DNA of 64,000 nucleotides from Vitrella brassicaformis (GCA_001179505.1 CDMY01000887.1:39293-103292), one strand, 5' to 3'. Positions 34,015-47,246 are shown, numbered from the stretch's first letter. The notes: a model not told the origin generated them from the sequence alone. Made by a program: numbers and translations.

Positions 34015-37000
34015 CTACCCTCCGCCCCTCCCCCGGCCACGCCCATAGCCCCTCCCACGGCCGCCACCTCCACCGAATGACCCCCTCCCGCCACCGAAAG
34101 ACGACCCGCCTCCCCTGCCTCTCTTTGCAGCCGGCCCACCATCCCTCTGGCCATCATAAGTGCGTCGCTTCATCCCGCCCCGATAGCCACTATGGCGCCC
34201 CGATGAGGCGTCCGACGCGTTGTCCCCGCCATTGTTCCCATCACGCAGGGCTGCCGGCTGGTCGTCGTCGAGGTCGGGTAGCTGGCTGGCGGAGGTGACG
34301 GGCTCGAGGGTCATGCTGCTGGTGAAGCGGGAGGGGATCTGCTTGTAGGCCTCCTCGAAGGCGGGGCACACGTCGTCGGCCACGTCGAAGGCTGCACCGG
34401 AGGCATCGGCCAGCTTGATGACTGCGCTTATCTGCAGATAGATGAGATGATGAAGGCAGGAGGGTGGGGGAGAATACTGGGCAATGCAATGCAATGCGAT
34501 GCGACGCTCCCGTGCGCACCTTTGCTGTGACGTCTTCGCCGAAGTTGCGGTTCAGGAACCCCCAGATGTAGCCCTTGGTGCGGATCTGGGTGGCCTGCAC
34601 ACACACACACACACACACAACCGCACGAAACGCGTCACACATGCTCAGACACCCCCNNNNNNNNNNNNNNNNNNNNNNNNNNNNNNNNNNNNNNNNNNNN
34701 NNNNNNNNNNNNNNNNNNNNNNNNNNNNNNNNNNNNNNNNNNNNNNNNNNNNNNNNNNNNNNNNNNNNNNNNNNNNNNNNNNNNNNNNNNNNNNNNNNNN
34801 NNNNNNNNNNNNNNNNNNNNNNNNNNNNNNNNNNNNNNNNNNNNNNNNNNNNNNNNNNNNNNNNNNNNNNNNNNNNNNNNNNNNNNNNNNNNNNNNNNNN
34901 NNNNNNNNNNNNNNNNNNNNNNNNNNNNNNNNNNNNNNNNNNNNNNNNNNNNNNNNCCCCCCTCCCACCAATACGCCCGCCCACCTGATATCTGAGGACA
35001 TAGGTCCTGAACCCCTCTCTGCCCGTCAGAGGTGACCGCACTTTGAACCCCTCATTGAACCCTGACAGCTCGCAGAAGCAGCGGCACACGGCGTCCACCG
35101 CCCCATGCGACTGGATGAGCTGCTCGGCGGCGTCTTGGAAGGCGTTGAGGATGTTTGGTGGGATGTCGTCGGCCATGACGTCCTCGAGCACAGCACTGGC
35201 CGTGGCGCGGAGGAGCTCCTCTGGCTGGGGCACTCCCACTCGCTGGAACTTGCACCCTGATGGATCATTGCGAGGCAGATTGACAGGGTGGATGAGTGCG
35301 TTTGTTACCTGTCTTCTTCTCGATGGCTGAGAGGTACGGGGCGTCGTTGCGGTTGCAAAACACTGACAGGGGGAGGGGACACCAGCCAATGTGTGTGTGC
35401 GTGTGCGCGTGTCGGAGCGTTTGTGTGGCTGTCATGGTGGCTTGCTTACTGAGTGCGATGCCTTTCTTGTTTGCCCTGCCGGTGCGGCCAACCCGATGGA
35501 CGTAGGTGTCGATGTCGCGGGGGGGAGACAGCTGAACCACCTGCACATAACAAACGACACAAGCAAGGAGATAGATGCATTGAGAGTCGTAGCTGGAGGC
35601 TGGCTGTCTGTCATATTGCTGCTCACGAGTTCCACATCGTCGATGTGCAGGCCGCGAGCAGCCACATCCGTTGCCACCAAACACCGGAACCGACCATCCC
35701 TACTCGAAAGCACACACACACAGAGAGAGAGAGAGAGAGCGACAGCGAGAAAGAGCAGTGGTCGCATGGACGTACAATGCCCCTGTCTCTGTCCCCCTCC
35801 CCCTCCCTGTGTGCCTCTCACGGACTTGAATGCCTTGAGCGTGACTTCCCTCTGCGACTGCGGTATGTCCCCATGCAGCGCCTGGCAGTTGTCTTTGATC
35901 GAGGAGCTCAGGGCGATCTCGTTGGCCTGCGCCTTGGTCTCGGTGAAGACGATGCACCGCCCGTGCAGCCCCGCGTAGATGGTCAGGACGTCTCCCAGGG
36001 TAGGCGCACGGGCGTGGTAGCCGCACACCATCGCCAGGTGCTGCACACTGTGGGAGGTCTTGACCTTCTCGCTCTTTGTCACGTCCACTGTTTCACGCTG
36101 CATCCATCATACATACGTTCACACATCGGAACATCCAGTGAGTGGTTGGTGTCTCATCGACTGGTTGATTGCGGGGGTACGTCGGGTTTCATGAAGCGCT
36201 GGGCGATGGAGTGCACCCACGAGGGCAGCGTGGCGCTGAATAGCGCCATCTGGAGGTTCTTGATCGGACCACTGATCGACAAACACAAACACATCAACAT
36301 ACACACACACACACACACGTGGTCCTCCCGCAGCCCTCCCTGAGTGGCTCACGTACGTGACATCTGTCGTGGCAGCGGTGTCGGCCTCGTCCCCCCCTAT
36401 AGGGGTGGCACGCTCGCGGGCGATGTGAGCTGGCACAAGGGAGGGAAGAAACATCGATAGCTCACAGTCGATTCATGATTTGCTTTTCGGCGTTGGTCAC
36501 CGAATATCTTCTCCACATCTTCCTGAAAGTTGTTCTGCAGCATCTGGTCGGCCTGCAACACGCGAGCACCCGGCATGGCGAGCAAAACAAGAGGCCAGAT
36601 GGTTGTCCTCTGGCTCCGCATTCGTTGTGTGTCTGTCTGTCTGTCTCACCTCATCCAGAATGAAGGCCCGCAGCTTCTCAACCTGACGAGAAGACCACAC
36701 GCACCGCATATGACGCAGTCTATGCTGTGGCTGCCCGGATGTCTGTCTGTGAACGTGTCGGTCACCTTCAGAGCTTTTCTTTCCAACATGTCGATGATCC
36801 TGCCTGGCGTGCCCACCACCACATCCACACCCTTCTGCAGGGCCTGCACCTGACCATAAATGCCATTCCACACACACACCGACAGGTCAGTTGCCGTCCA
36901 TCGATCCCTCCCTCCCTCCCTCCCTCTCTCCTTACTTGTGGTAACTCCGGCGCGCCGCCATACACACACAGCGTCGCATACCTAGAGAGAGAAACGGACA

Positions 37001-37842
37001 GACACTCAGACAGGTCTTCGTGTGTGTGTATTGCCCACGTTTAGCGCAGCGCACCTGTCGTGTGCGAGGGCTTCGAACTCCTTGGCCACCTGGATGCTCA
37101 GCTCACGCGTCGGCAGCAACACCAGCACCAACGGAACTCGCCTTCAACACACATACACCACATGACACACACGCACACAAATCAGTCGACGCCTACGCGC
37201 GTCGATTGGGTCACTCGACTCACTTCTTGGCGTGTGGCTTAATGAGGCCTTTGGCAAGGAGCCGCTCGATGATGGGCAGCGAAAAGGCCAATGTCTGACA
37301 GACAGACAGACAGACAGACAGGCAGACAGACAGACAGATAGACAGACAGAAAGACAGAGAGATGCGTGGATGCCCCTCCCCTCCCCTCCCCTGTGCACAT
37401 GATGTGTGTCGGAGGCGCACCTTGCCTTGTCCCGTCCGCGCCCGGCCGATGAGGTCGTGCTTGTCGTACAAAAGGTCAAAACTCATCCACTGGATGGGGA
37501 AGAACTCACTGATGCCCCGCTCGGCCAAAGAAGACAGACTCTCCGCACTCACCTGACACCCGGCAGGAACAACCATACCATGCATACCCAATCCCTATTC
37601 ACACACCGCACCGCATGCGTGTGTGTGTTTGCCAACTCGCCCGCTCTCACCCGATAGTCAGCGATGATCTTTGATAGACCACCACCACCACCTTCACCAG
37701 CCGCAGCAGAGCTCGGCGCGGCCGCAGCAGAGTCCTCCTCCAGGCCATTCGTCAAGATGATCTCCCCAGCTTCTTCCTCGTGCTTCCTCCGTTTCTTCTT
37801 GCCGTCCACCCCCTCCCTGTCACCGCGCTTCGCCTTGCTCAT
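34015..37842 (-). CDS. DEAD-box RNA helicase of the DDX21/DDX50 (Gu) type with GUCT domain and RGG tail
   Basis: The minus-strand gene starts at 37842 ([20 protein letters not shown], a nuclear or nucleolar-type basic start) and is split into many exons. All helicase motifs are readable in order: Q-motif region ISEFFPIQ, motif I ARTGQGKT (split by an intron near 37420-37295), [25 protein letters not shown] (split near 36650-36555), [30 protein letters not shown] and [11 protein letters not shown]. Downstream, sequence from about 35260 to 34430 corresponds to a GUCT domain ([34 protein letters not shown]). The protein ends with a Gly/Arg-rich RGG tail. Such helicases act in rRNA processing in the nucleolus. 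A 300-N gap lies in the intron between the GUCT exons. Confidence 0.88.
34657..34956. other. Assembly gap (300 N)
   Basis: Exactly 300 N flanked by C runs on both sides, inside an intron of the helicase gene. A small exon could be missing, but the flanking GUCT segments read as nearly continuous. Confidence 0.95.
37291..37348 (-). repeat. (GACA)n microsatellite in a helicase intron
   Basis: About 14 units of gaca/caga with a few changes (one gcagaca variant and a gata unit near the end). Lies between the helicase exons encoding [13 protein letters not shown] and ARTGQGK. Confidence 0.9.
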
Positions 37843-37924
37843 CTTTGCGTCAGATCTCCCTCAAATTTGAGCTCGCACGATCGGTGCGAGCTGTCAAGTT
37901 TTTTGAAAGAAACGAGGCGAAAGG
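37843..37924. promoter_or_regulatory. Very short divergent promoter, helicase / BTB genes
   Basis: Only 82 bp separate the two start codons. It contains an imperfect palindrome, gagctcgcacgatcggtgcgagctg, split as two arms (gctcgcac and gtgcgagc) around a short centre at about 37870-37891. Confidence 0.5.
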
Positions 37925-38575
37925 ATGATGTCAGGCTGCAGCGGTGGTGAAGGGCACCAAGCGTTGCCCATCGGCAGCAGCTCTTCCAGCTCTTCCTCCT
38001 CCGAACCAGTGCCGCCTCCACGGTTCTCGCCCCTGCACAGCCCCGCCCTGCCGCACAGTCTGAGCAGAGAGCCGTCCGCACCAGCGCCAAGGGCCAAGGA
38101 GCCCAAGCAGCCAAATGAGGCCGACCACGCACAGCCCGCCCTCTCGCCACCCTCAGCAAACCACCCTCTCCCCTCCAGTGAGCCCTCCCCGTGCGCTTCG
38201 GCGGCCTCTGCTGCATTCGCCACGCCGTCCGACGGCAGCACGCCCCAGTCAGCTCGGTTGCCGGCCGAGGAGATGGAGTTCGGCGATACGGACTCCCGTG
38301 ACCTGATATTGATGGCCGGTGGGGACAACGGCGTGCGGGAGTGCCATTTCCACGTGCATCTGGCGGTGCTGACGTCGAATGTGCCTTGGTTCCGGGATGC
38401 GTTCAACGCGGGGATGCGCGAGATGGCGACCTCCAAGTTCCACTTCCCGGAGGACCACCCGGAGAGCTGGAAGATACTGCTGAGGCGGTTCTACCCCCCA
38501 CACCTGAAACTCGCCGTAAGCAAGCAGCTCACTGGCCCGCTTCATGCCTTCATGATGTATGTGTGTGTGTGCATA

Positions 38576-38611
<36 letters not shown>

Positions 38612-39623
38612 ATGTGTGGGAGTAGGAGTCGATAACGGAGGAGACGGACCCTGAGCACATCCGTGGTCTGCTGGTGCTGGTCGACAAGTACGACATTCAG
38701 TGGATCAGGTCGGAGCTACTCGACATACTCAGGACAGAGTGGTCCGTCAGGACTTTCGGCGTCGCGGACGACCTCGCCAGGTCAGTCAGTGAGCAGACAA
38801 ACGACTGACACCGGAGAATCGCTGCATCCATGTGTGTGTTGTGTGATTGTGGGATTGTGGATGGGAGCTGCAGGCGTCAGCACCTGGACATAGTTCGTGA
38901 GTGGTTTCAGGGCGACCTGCGGTGGATCACCGCAGCCACCCTGCAGGACTTCCTCAACAAGTCCACAGAGCTCGAAGTAAACAGTCCCAAGCAAGAGCCC
39001 CGCACCTCAACACACACACTGTGGGAATCCTTCCCTCTCCCCCTCCCTCTCCCTCTCTCTCTCCCTCTGTGTGTCTGTGTGGCCATCGCTGTGTGCAGGT
39101 GGTCCGACTAGCGGGTCTGGCGTCGTTTCGGCTGCTGTCATCTGCGATGCCGGCGGCGAGGATCGCCGATGTGGGGGCCATCTACCAGTCCATCAACACC
39201 ACCGACAGGCTGGTCTTCCCAAGTGTCTTTGCCGACAGCACTGAAGCCGTCAAGCAAAAGGCCGGATGCAGCGGATGGGTCAGGTGGTAAGCCGAGCACA
39301 GACACACCACAGCCGCATCACATCAGAGAGGAGGTGGTGCAGCCGTCCATCCATCCATCCATCTGTGTGTGTGTGTGTGTGTGTGTTAGGTATCCCCGCA
39401 AGGGCGACGTGGGCATCATTGTGCACCAGTTCGACGAGCCCCCGGCTTACCTGATGAAGGTGAGGACACAAACAGACACAGACACACCAGGCAGACAAAC
39501 CGAACACGCTGACACTGCCGTGTGTGGATGTATGTGTGTGTGAAGGTTGGCGACAACTACGTGGTGATCGGCAAGAACGGCGTGACGATGGAGGGCCGCA
39601 ACCTAAACACCATCCTGCAGTGA
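37925..39623 (+). CDS. BTB/POZ domain protein
   Basis: Exons 37925-38515, 38626-38780, 38874-38976, 39099-39286, 39390-39459 and 39546-39623, all in phase. A Ser/Pro-rich N-terminal 120 residues precede a BTB/POZ fold: DSRDLILMAGG, FHVHLAVLTSNVPWFRDAF, FPEDHPESWKILLRRFY, then IRGLLVLVDKYDI and a BACK-like helical part (WFQGDLRWITAATLQDFL). The C-terminus (YPRKGDVGIIVHQF, YVVIGKNGVTMEGRN) looks like a small beta-barrel tail. BTB proteins often serve as adaptors for CUL3 ubiquitin ligases. Nothing here fixes the substrate. Several introns have AC-rich starts and TG-rich ends. Confidence 0.8.
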
Positions 39624-40902
39624 TGGGTGGAGGGATGGATGGATGGATGGCTGCTGACGAGTGCTGGTTGGTCTTTTTCACACACGGCCCTCCTGTGCAT
39701 ACTGCAGGATGTGATGATGTTTTTCCTTCCCATTCACCTATCGCTCTGTCATCGCTCGATTGCCCACACTGTCTGTCTGTGTGGCTGGCTGTCAACCTAT
39801 CGCTCAGTGAGTGCGTGTGTGTGATGTGGTGTGTTGTGTGAGGGTGTGGCGGGCCTCGAGCCAGCATTGGTTTGCCTGGCTGTGTGTGCTTTCGACAATG
39901 CGACGGCTGCTGCTGACCTCTCCCGGGCCATGCCCGGTGAGACAGCGATCTCTGTCAGCCGAGACTGCGCCAATTGTGGTGTATCTGCCCATCGAGTGGA
40001 TGGATGGATGGATGGAGAGCGGGGGCGCTTGTCAGTTGGAGTATCTCGTGTGTCGCTCAGAGACATATGAGAGAATGTCTGTGTCTCTGCCCGGCACCGC
40101 AGAGGGCCGAAACTGACAGTGCTGCACCGCACCTTCAGGCAGGCAGAGGAAACTCGATGTGGTCAACCGGTGTACATCAGATCTGATAATACAGCTTGCT
40201 CGCAACAGGGGGTTTTTGGTTTGTCAGCCACTGTGCCTGTGCCTGTGCCTGTCCGACGGACGATGCTGTGAGGTGCGAACGGGCGAGCGAGTGAGTGCAT
40301 GACATGCTGTCAGCGAGTGTCTTGAAACGATGGATCATGTGTCTGTGTGTCCGTGACATGACAGTGACAATGACAGCGCATGATCATACGACTGACTGCA
40401 CGCAGACTGAATGAAATGAACGAATGGACAAGAGCGAGCAATGGAGTGAGCGAGGGCATGTCCCGATGGGGCGAGGCGACAGATAGTGTGCGTGTCGACG
40501 CCGGTGGCTCTCTGTGTTGATGAATGACACACACAAAAGGCTCACTCGTGTACACTAGCTGGAATTAACTCATATATATGACATGGGGATACGGGCACAC
40601 AACAATCATTCACCCCCTCCCCCCGTCTGGTCTGTCCACTGCTACGCTACACAAACTCTTCGCACCCTCCCCCCGACCCAACCCACTCCCTCCCTCCCCT
40701 CAACGTGCGCACGCTTAAACACACTCTCACAACCATACACTCATTCATCATGTCCCGGACGGACGATAAATATGCCCTCACACACACACACACACACACG
40801 TGATACTCGACCCTCTACACGACACGACAGGCCGGCAGACAAACACGTCCACCCCCCATCAGTCGATCGGACCCCATCCCCCGCCCCCCATCATCCCGAC
40901 CA
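39624..40902. other. Convergent intergenic region with simple repeats
   Basis: (GGAT)n at about 39634-39650 and 40002-40016, and (AC)n at 40781-40798. No gene supported. Confidence 0.55.
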
Positions 40903-43170
40903 TCACCGCCACGGCGGCGTGGTCCCCCTCCCAGCCATCCTCTGCCCCCCAACGCCGCCCCCTCCTCCAAACCCGCTCGTCACACTCGCCGCATCATGCG
41001 CAGCGGCCGCCAGCTGGGCCGCCTGCACCTGGGCCTGCTGCACCTGCTGCGCCTGGCCAAAATCCATCATGTAGCCCCCGTGCATCGCGTGTGGTGTCCC
41101 CGCACCGGCACCACCGGCGCCAGCACCAGCAACAGCAGCACCGGGCTGGCTCGCCATGGGCGTGTTGGACGACGGGGGGTAGTGGGCGGCGCGGGGGAAA
41201 GCCGCGGCCGCTGCTGCTGCTGCCGCTTGTGGCGGCCCCCTGGCGAATTGGCCCAGGTATGGGGGCGGGGCTGCCGGGGCCGCCTGGGGGGAGTAGCCCA
41301 TGGCGGCGGCTGCGTGCATCTCGGCTGCCGAGTATGCCGCTGCTGCTGCTGCTGCGGATTGCATGTCGGTTGCTCCGTGGAGGGGCGGCATGCCTCCCGA
41401 CTCGGGGCCGCCGTGGTGCAGGCGGTTGAGTATGAGCACGTGGGCGCTGTGGACGGACCGGAGAGGGCCTGATCGATGTAAAGAGAGACAGGGAGACAGG
41501 GAGATAGAGACATAGAGAGATGCGGAAAGGTGTGTGTAGTGGTTGTGGTTGTGGTTGTGCTGTTGTGCGCACCCGAGATGGTGACTCTTCGGTCGGTGCC
41601 GTTGACGAGATCATTCTTCTGCGATATCTGGACCTTGGCGCCGCTTGTCTGCGCACACCAGACGGGAGCTCACCAAATGAAAGGGTACAAACAGACGGCT
41701 TGTGCGTGGACAGGTACCGTGATGATGTCGTTGAGGACGGCGCCGCTCTTGCCGATGACGGAGCCCACGTTCGCATTTGGCACGGTCGTCGTGATCTCAC
41801 AATGCTGCTGATACAAATCTGGGACGACCAACACACACGACGCAACGCACATACAAGCATCACGACCCACACCACACCACACCACACCACACACGCATAG
41901 TTTTCTCTCTGTCTGCTTGCCTGGAGGTATCATCCCGAACTGTGGCGGCAGCGCGGCCGCCCCGCTGAGCCCATGATAGGTCATCATCTGCTGATACTGA
42001 TGCGGCGGCGAGTGTGGGCCCCCGTACCCACCCATCATATCGTGGCCGTGGCCGTGACCATGGCCGTGCCCATGGTGCCGGTCCGGCCCGCCCCACCTGT
42101 CCCCGCCCCTCTCGCCCCCCCTCTCGCCCCTGTCAGGCGGCCCATAGGTGACGTGCAGGTTCTCCTTGAGGTTGGCGTCTGACTGTATCTCGCGCAGCAC
42201 CATCTCGGCCGCAGCCTGGATGCACCCGAAGGACCCGCTGATGTGACACACGCGCTCCGTCAACGACTCGTTCTCCAACCTGCACACAGGGATAACGTGG
42301 GCAGGCTGTGGTGAGGCTGGTTTGTGTGCCTTTGACCGACCTGTTGGAGACTTGTATTTTGGCGCCGCTGTCGTCCTGCATGCGTTTGATCTCGGCGCCG
42401 CCCTTGCCGATGATGCAGCTGACGGCGCTGTTGGGGACCACGACCTTGACCGTCAGCTTCGACTCGTCCGACGCTGAAGGGTCCTGACCCTGCGCAACGT
42501 CACGCACCTTGCTCTGATGATCACCATCACACATCACACACAACAGGCAGACGATAGGTGGATCACATCACTGAATGGATGAGCGGATGGTTGAGAGTGT
42601 ACCAGTATGATGTTCATGGCTTTGATGATTTGTTCGATTTTGCCGCCCATGACGACCACTCGGTCCATGGTGTGTGGGAAGTAGTGGCTGCTCGGGCTCA
42701 GCTTCATGATCACACCCGTCGTCTCCTCGATCTCGGCTATCACAGCACCTGCATCACACACACAGACACAGACACACACACACACACACACACACAACAA
42801 CAGCACAGCTCATGTGTGTGTATGCGCCCTTTGGTTCTCTGCCCTCCTCCCTCCGTCTGTCTGCCTGTCCCTCCCTCGCTCCCACCCTCCCTGCCCCCTC
42901 AGTGCCTCCTATACCACTCTTGCCGATGATAGATCCCGCCACGAGGTTGTTGACGAGCATCTTGAGGTAGCACGGCCCGTCGCTGAGTCCCTGCTTGCCA
43001 AACCTGTCCCTCCCATGCCCCAGCGAGGCCGACGAGGCCGACCCGCCGCCATCGACAGAGATCCTCCGCCGCTTGGCGGCGCTCTCCTCGCCGTTCTCGC
43101 CGTTGACTTCTGCTGCCTGCTGTGCGTGGGTGCCGTCCATCTCCTTGAATGTTGGCGGCTCCGATGACAT
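40903..43170 (-). CDS. Triple KH-domain RNA-binding protein (PCBP/Nova-like arrangement)
   Basis: Starts at 43170 (MSSEPPTFKEMDGTHAQQ). Three KH modules follow, each with a GxxG loop: VAGSIIGKSG (about 42935-42900), SCIIGKGGAEIKRMQDDSG (about 42425-42365) and GSVIGKSGAVLNDI (about 41765-41720). The second ends with ERVCHISGSFGCIQAAAEM. Between KH2 and KH3 is a His/Gly-rich linker with a HGHGHGHG run. The C-terminus (41439-40903) is Ala/Gln/Gly-rich and ends RGTTPPWR. PCBP/Nova-type proteins bind C-rich or YCAY RNA and control splicing, stability or translation. The bound sequence here is unknown. Confidence 0.82.
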
Positions 43171-43526
43171 GATCACGCCATGCACTCACTGACAGACGCA
43201 CGAGCCACTCCTGATAGTCGCCGTGCCGTCTTGGCAGCTCGAGGGGAAGCAGAGACGCTAAGCCAGGAGAACACCGTTCGCCGCGAGTTAGTGCCCGACG
43301 GTCGTGAAAACGAACCCGGACGCCAGCGGCACTTCCACCGAATCGGGAGCAAACGAAAACGTGGTGTGGTAGAGCGTGGAGCAGGATCATTTTGACGTCG
43401 TACAGTCCAACTTCCCGTCTCGGCCCACTGTCTCGGCCGCGTCTCATTGCCCCCAGGAGTGCCTGCCCCACCCGTCAGTCCTTTCGCATTTGTCGACGGT
43501 TCACGGTCACTCTTTCTACTCTAACT
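43171..43526. promoter_or_regulatory. Divergent promoter region, KH protein / opine-dehydrogenase-like gene
   Basis: 356 bp between divergent starts. No TATA-like box. Confidence 0.35.
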
Positions 43527-45709
43527 ATGAAGGTGGTATTCCTCTGCTTGTGGCTCCTCGGAGTCCTACTCCAGTGCAATGCCATCATTGCTCTCCAGCG
43601 TGCAGGCGCTCAAACTGGCAAGTTCTCCACGGCTGCCGTGCCCTTTCGCAACGCGTGCCTCTGTTCGCTTTGTTGCAGATACAGAGGAGGCCCTGCTGGC
43701 AGTCAACGGGTCGGACTCGAAGAAGACTGTGGTCGTCGTTGGCGGAGGTAATATGCGTGTCTCGCCAGCCCACCCCAGAGTGTATCGTTATTGATGGCCT
43801 TTCTGTCCAATCATAGGCAATGGCGGACACATGTTCGCGGGTTTGGCCGCCTCCAAAGGCCATGACGTGTACCTCCTGACCTCAACGCCCAGGAGTGCGG
43901 CTGAATGGCAAGAGGCCATAGCAAGCGGCGACCCTCTCGTCATCGAGTACGTCAATGAGCCTGGGAAGCAGGTCACAGGACGTCTCAAAGGAGCCACCCA
44001 CGACGCTGCGATCATCAAGAAGGCAGATGTCATCATCTTTGGGGGGATGGAGGCAGCGTATCACCGGCAGAACCTGAAGAAAATGAAAGACTACTTCAAG
44101 CCGGGACAGATTGTTTTGATGGTGTCGGGAGGTTGGTTGGGCCGCTCGGAGGAGTATCTCGGCAAACACTATATGGGTGAGCAAACGCATCATGCACAAA
44201 CGTACGAAGCCGATGCATTTCCCGCTCGCCTGCGTGAAATCAATGCAGAGGTCCTCTTCGGCGTGATGCAGTCACTTCCCTGGGCCGCACGTTTCGTGGG
44301 GCCCAGGGGAAAGCGTGTTGAGAACTACGGGGCTAAATCCGTTATGCCCTTGGGTCTGACTGGCCACGGAAAGCACTCCAGTGTCATCCAGCTGATGAGG
44401 AGCCTCACGGACATTGACTTCGTGTTGAGTCCCTCTCTGCTCGGTGGGCAGGTGGTGGGGAAATGGATGGATGGATGGATGGCTGCCCGCCTGCCCGCCC
44501 GCCGACTTCTGTCTGACTGCCTGCCTGAGTGACTGCCAAACAAGTGTCTGTCTGTCTGTCTGTTGCTAACCCCCCAGCGGTAACCCTCGAAGACCCCGCG
44601 CCGCGAATTCACCCAACATTGATGGTACTAGAGAAAAGCAGTGGCGGCGGCTCTTCTAAATTCGGCTGCCCCGGATGTTTGCATGTATGTTGTGCGTTGT
44701 CTGTTGTCTGTTGTATGTTGTCTCTTAGTGGGGACATTATCGACCCTTGAAGGAAAAGCTGATTGCAGCCAGTAAAGTCCTGGTAAGGCATAAGCACACG
44801 CACCCCTTTGGCTGAATGCACGCACTCGTGCAGCTGTTCTATCAAGGAGCTCGACCAGAGGCCGTGAAGGTCCAAGAAGGGATGGATGCGGAATGTATTA
44901 GATCAGCCACCCACACAAAACTGCAAACACAAGCTGGGGATAGCATGCAGACACGGAAAAGCTTGACACGTGTGTGTACAGGTTGCCCTTGCGCAGGCCA
45001 TCACCCTTCGCTGTGAGGGTCATGTCGACCTCTCCAGCATCAAGTCCACACAGGACACTCTCTTGAAATGGTACGGCCATTCCCAGGTTAGTGATCCTTC
45101 GACCCTCCTCACTGTCTACCAAACCAATGAGCCCTACAATGGCTTGAGAACTCCCCACACCATCGTCAAAGAGGGGCCGAATAAAGGGAAGGCCAAGCTG
45201 GATTGGACTAGTCGATACGTCACCAGCGACGTCCCTCTCGGCGCCGTCGTGGCCAAAGGTACACCACATGTGTGCTCTCTCTGAAATGTGCTGTCTCACC
45301 CCTCTGTGTGTTTGTGTGTGAAGGTATTGGTGATCTCTTTGAGCAGCCCATGCCCGTGACCACCTTCCAGATCCTCTACTGGCAGCAGGTCATGGACAAG
45401 CAGTACGTGACTTCGAAACTCGGGACGCCAGACCTTGAGAGGGTGAAGAGCATTGATGACGTTCGTAACCTCTACCGCACTCTCATGACCTTCCGCGCCG
45501 ATGGAAAAGACATAAAGGAAACCATGGTACTCGCAGCAAAGCACGTATGAAGGGGAAAGGAGGCAGGCAGACAGTGCCTCTCGGGGCGGGATCGGACTTT
45601 GTAGGCTCCACAAGCCATGAACATTCACTCGGTGAAGGAGTTTTTCGGCTTGACCAACTTCGCGTGCACCTACCTACTTCCCGTGCCTCCTCCTAAAGCT
45701 CCTCAATGA
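43527..45709 (+). CDS. Octopine/nopaline-type (opine) dehydrogenase-like protein with signal peptide
   Basis: Exon 1 (43527-43617) encodes MKVVFLCLWLLGVLLQCNA, a clear signal peptide. It joins exon 2 (43679-43747) through a 61-nt GC-AG intron (G|GCAAGT at 43618). Next come 43817-44176, 44249 to about 44450, about 44575-44629, about 44731-44782, then exons near 44833, 44992-45259, 45324-45526 and 45605-45709. The protein has a Rossmann start VVVVGGGNGGHMFAG, then a region AAIIKKADVIIFGG, and a C-terminal helical octopine-DH domain with TSRYVTSDVPLGAVVAKGIGDLF. Such enzymes reductively join an amino acid to a keto acid using NAD(P)H. Exon borders near 44880-44990 are uncertain. The leader suggests entry into the secretory path or a complex plastid. 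Confidence 0.75.
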
Positions 45710-46249
45710 ATGAATGAACGGCAACGAATGAAAGAGAAAGGCGAGTCCGTTACGTGATGCAACAGGCTGACGTCTGGCTGCCTGTCCGTCCGTCCGTCTG
45801 TCTGTCTGTCTGTCTGTGTGGGTGGGTGGCTCGCCAGTCAGTGGTGTGCTGCCAAGAGGCGTGTCAGATCGCCGCAGCGCGTGTTGGCGGATTTTGCCTG
45901 CATCCCGAGAACTCTGTCTTTCTCAAGGCTCTCTCCTCACTGACTGACTGACCTCTGCCTGGCCGTCTAGATCTATCTGTGCGCGTGTCTGCACGTACAG
46001 TGTATGGGTGCATGGATGGGCCGCCAGATGCGAAGAACAAATACGTCCACACCCCGAGACACACAGACAAAGAACGAACACCGCGGAATCAATTGGCAGA
46101 TCGATCACGGACCGGATGGTTGGTTGGTTGGTTGGTTACGATAACGGGCCCTGGGAATGCCCCGGATGGATGCACAATTGCAAGGCAGGAGGACAGCTTC
46201 CGCGAGACCGGACGAAATAAAGACACTGAAAACCTATATAATCCGCACA
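45710..46249. other. Intergenic region
   Basis: Contains (TCTG)n at about 45792-45817 and (GGTT)n at about 46119-46137. A TATATAA string lies at 46235-46241, only about 10 bases before the next start codon, so it is probably not a normal TATA box. Confidence 0.5.
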
Positions 46250-47214
46250 ATGAAGCTCTCTTTCTCCCCGCCGAGTCTCTTTTTCTTGCTGACCGTCCGG
46301 CATGGACTCCCTCAGCCGACGCCCAAGAGCACCTTCCTCTCCTTCATGAAGGACACGAACCTCACATGGTCCGACTTCGCCCCGGCAGAATACGCCTCGC
46401 ATCTCTCTTCAGCCCCACAGCACGACGACAGGCACCGCAACTCTTTCGACTTGCTCCCCCCCGCCCCACTTCTACGAGCGCCCCGGACAGGCCATGCTGC
46501 CATGATGCCGCCTACGCCGGACGATGAGGAGCTCATACGCATCCGGCGCCGTGTGTCGGGTTCGCTGAGGTCGCCCATCCTCTCTCCGAGGCAGCAAGCT
46601 GAGGCGGGCTCCGGAGGCGCGGTGATCAAGGTGGACGACTACGGCGGCGACCCCGATGGCGTGGCTGACTCGACGGACGCCTTCGAGAAGGCCATTGCTG
46701 CGGCGCTGGAGCACTGGGACGGCACCTACTTGGCCGAGTGAGTTAGTGGGCGTCATAGTGTTTGGAGTGATTCGGGTGTCTGTGTGCGTATATATGCAGG
46801 GGCATCAAGAACCTGGGCGGCGTGGTGATCTCGCTTGACGGCGGCCGGTACATCGTGTCAAAATCGGTGGTCATCCCCCGGGGCTATGGCAACCTCCACA
46901 TGCGCGACGGCACCATCAAGGCAACAGACACGTTCCCAGCCGAGTGCTATCTCGTTGCCACCGGCTCCGACGGATGCAGCGATGAGGAGGAGAGCTCCGC
47001 CGACTTCAACGAGCACCTGTCCTTCTCGAATTTGATGCTCGACGGCAGCAACGTCGCGTATGGCGTGCTGTGGCTCCACCACCTGATAGGTGGGGTGGTC
47101 GGGCCGAGCAACCTGCTGCTGGGGTTCCAGGAGAGAGGCGTCTACATACGGCTGGGCCACGAGGTGACTGGCAACAGCTTGGTGGCACATGTGGATATCA
47201 CATCGACGCCTAGT

Positions 47215-47246
<32 letters not shown>

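Noticed and set aside
46235-46241. TATATAA box before the pectate-lyase-like gene
   Set aside because: It lies about 10 bases before the start codon, too close for a usual TATA box.
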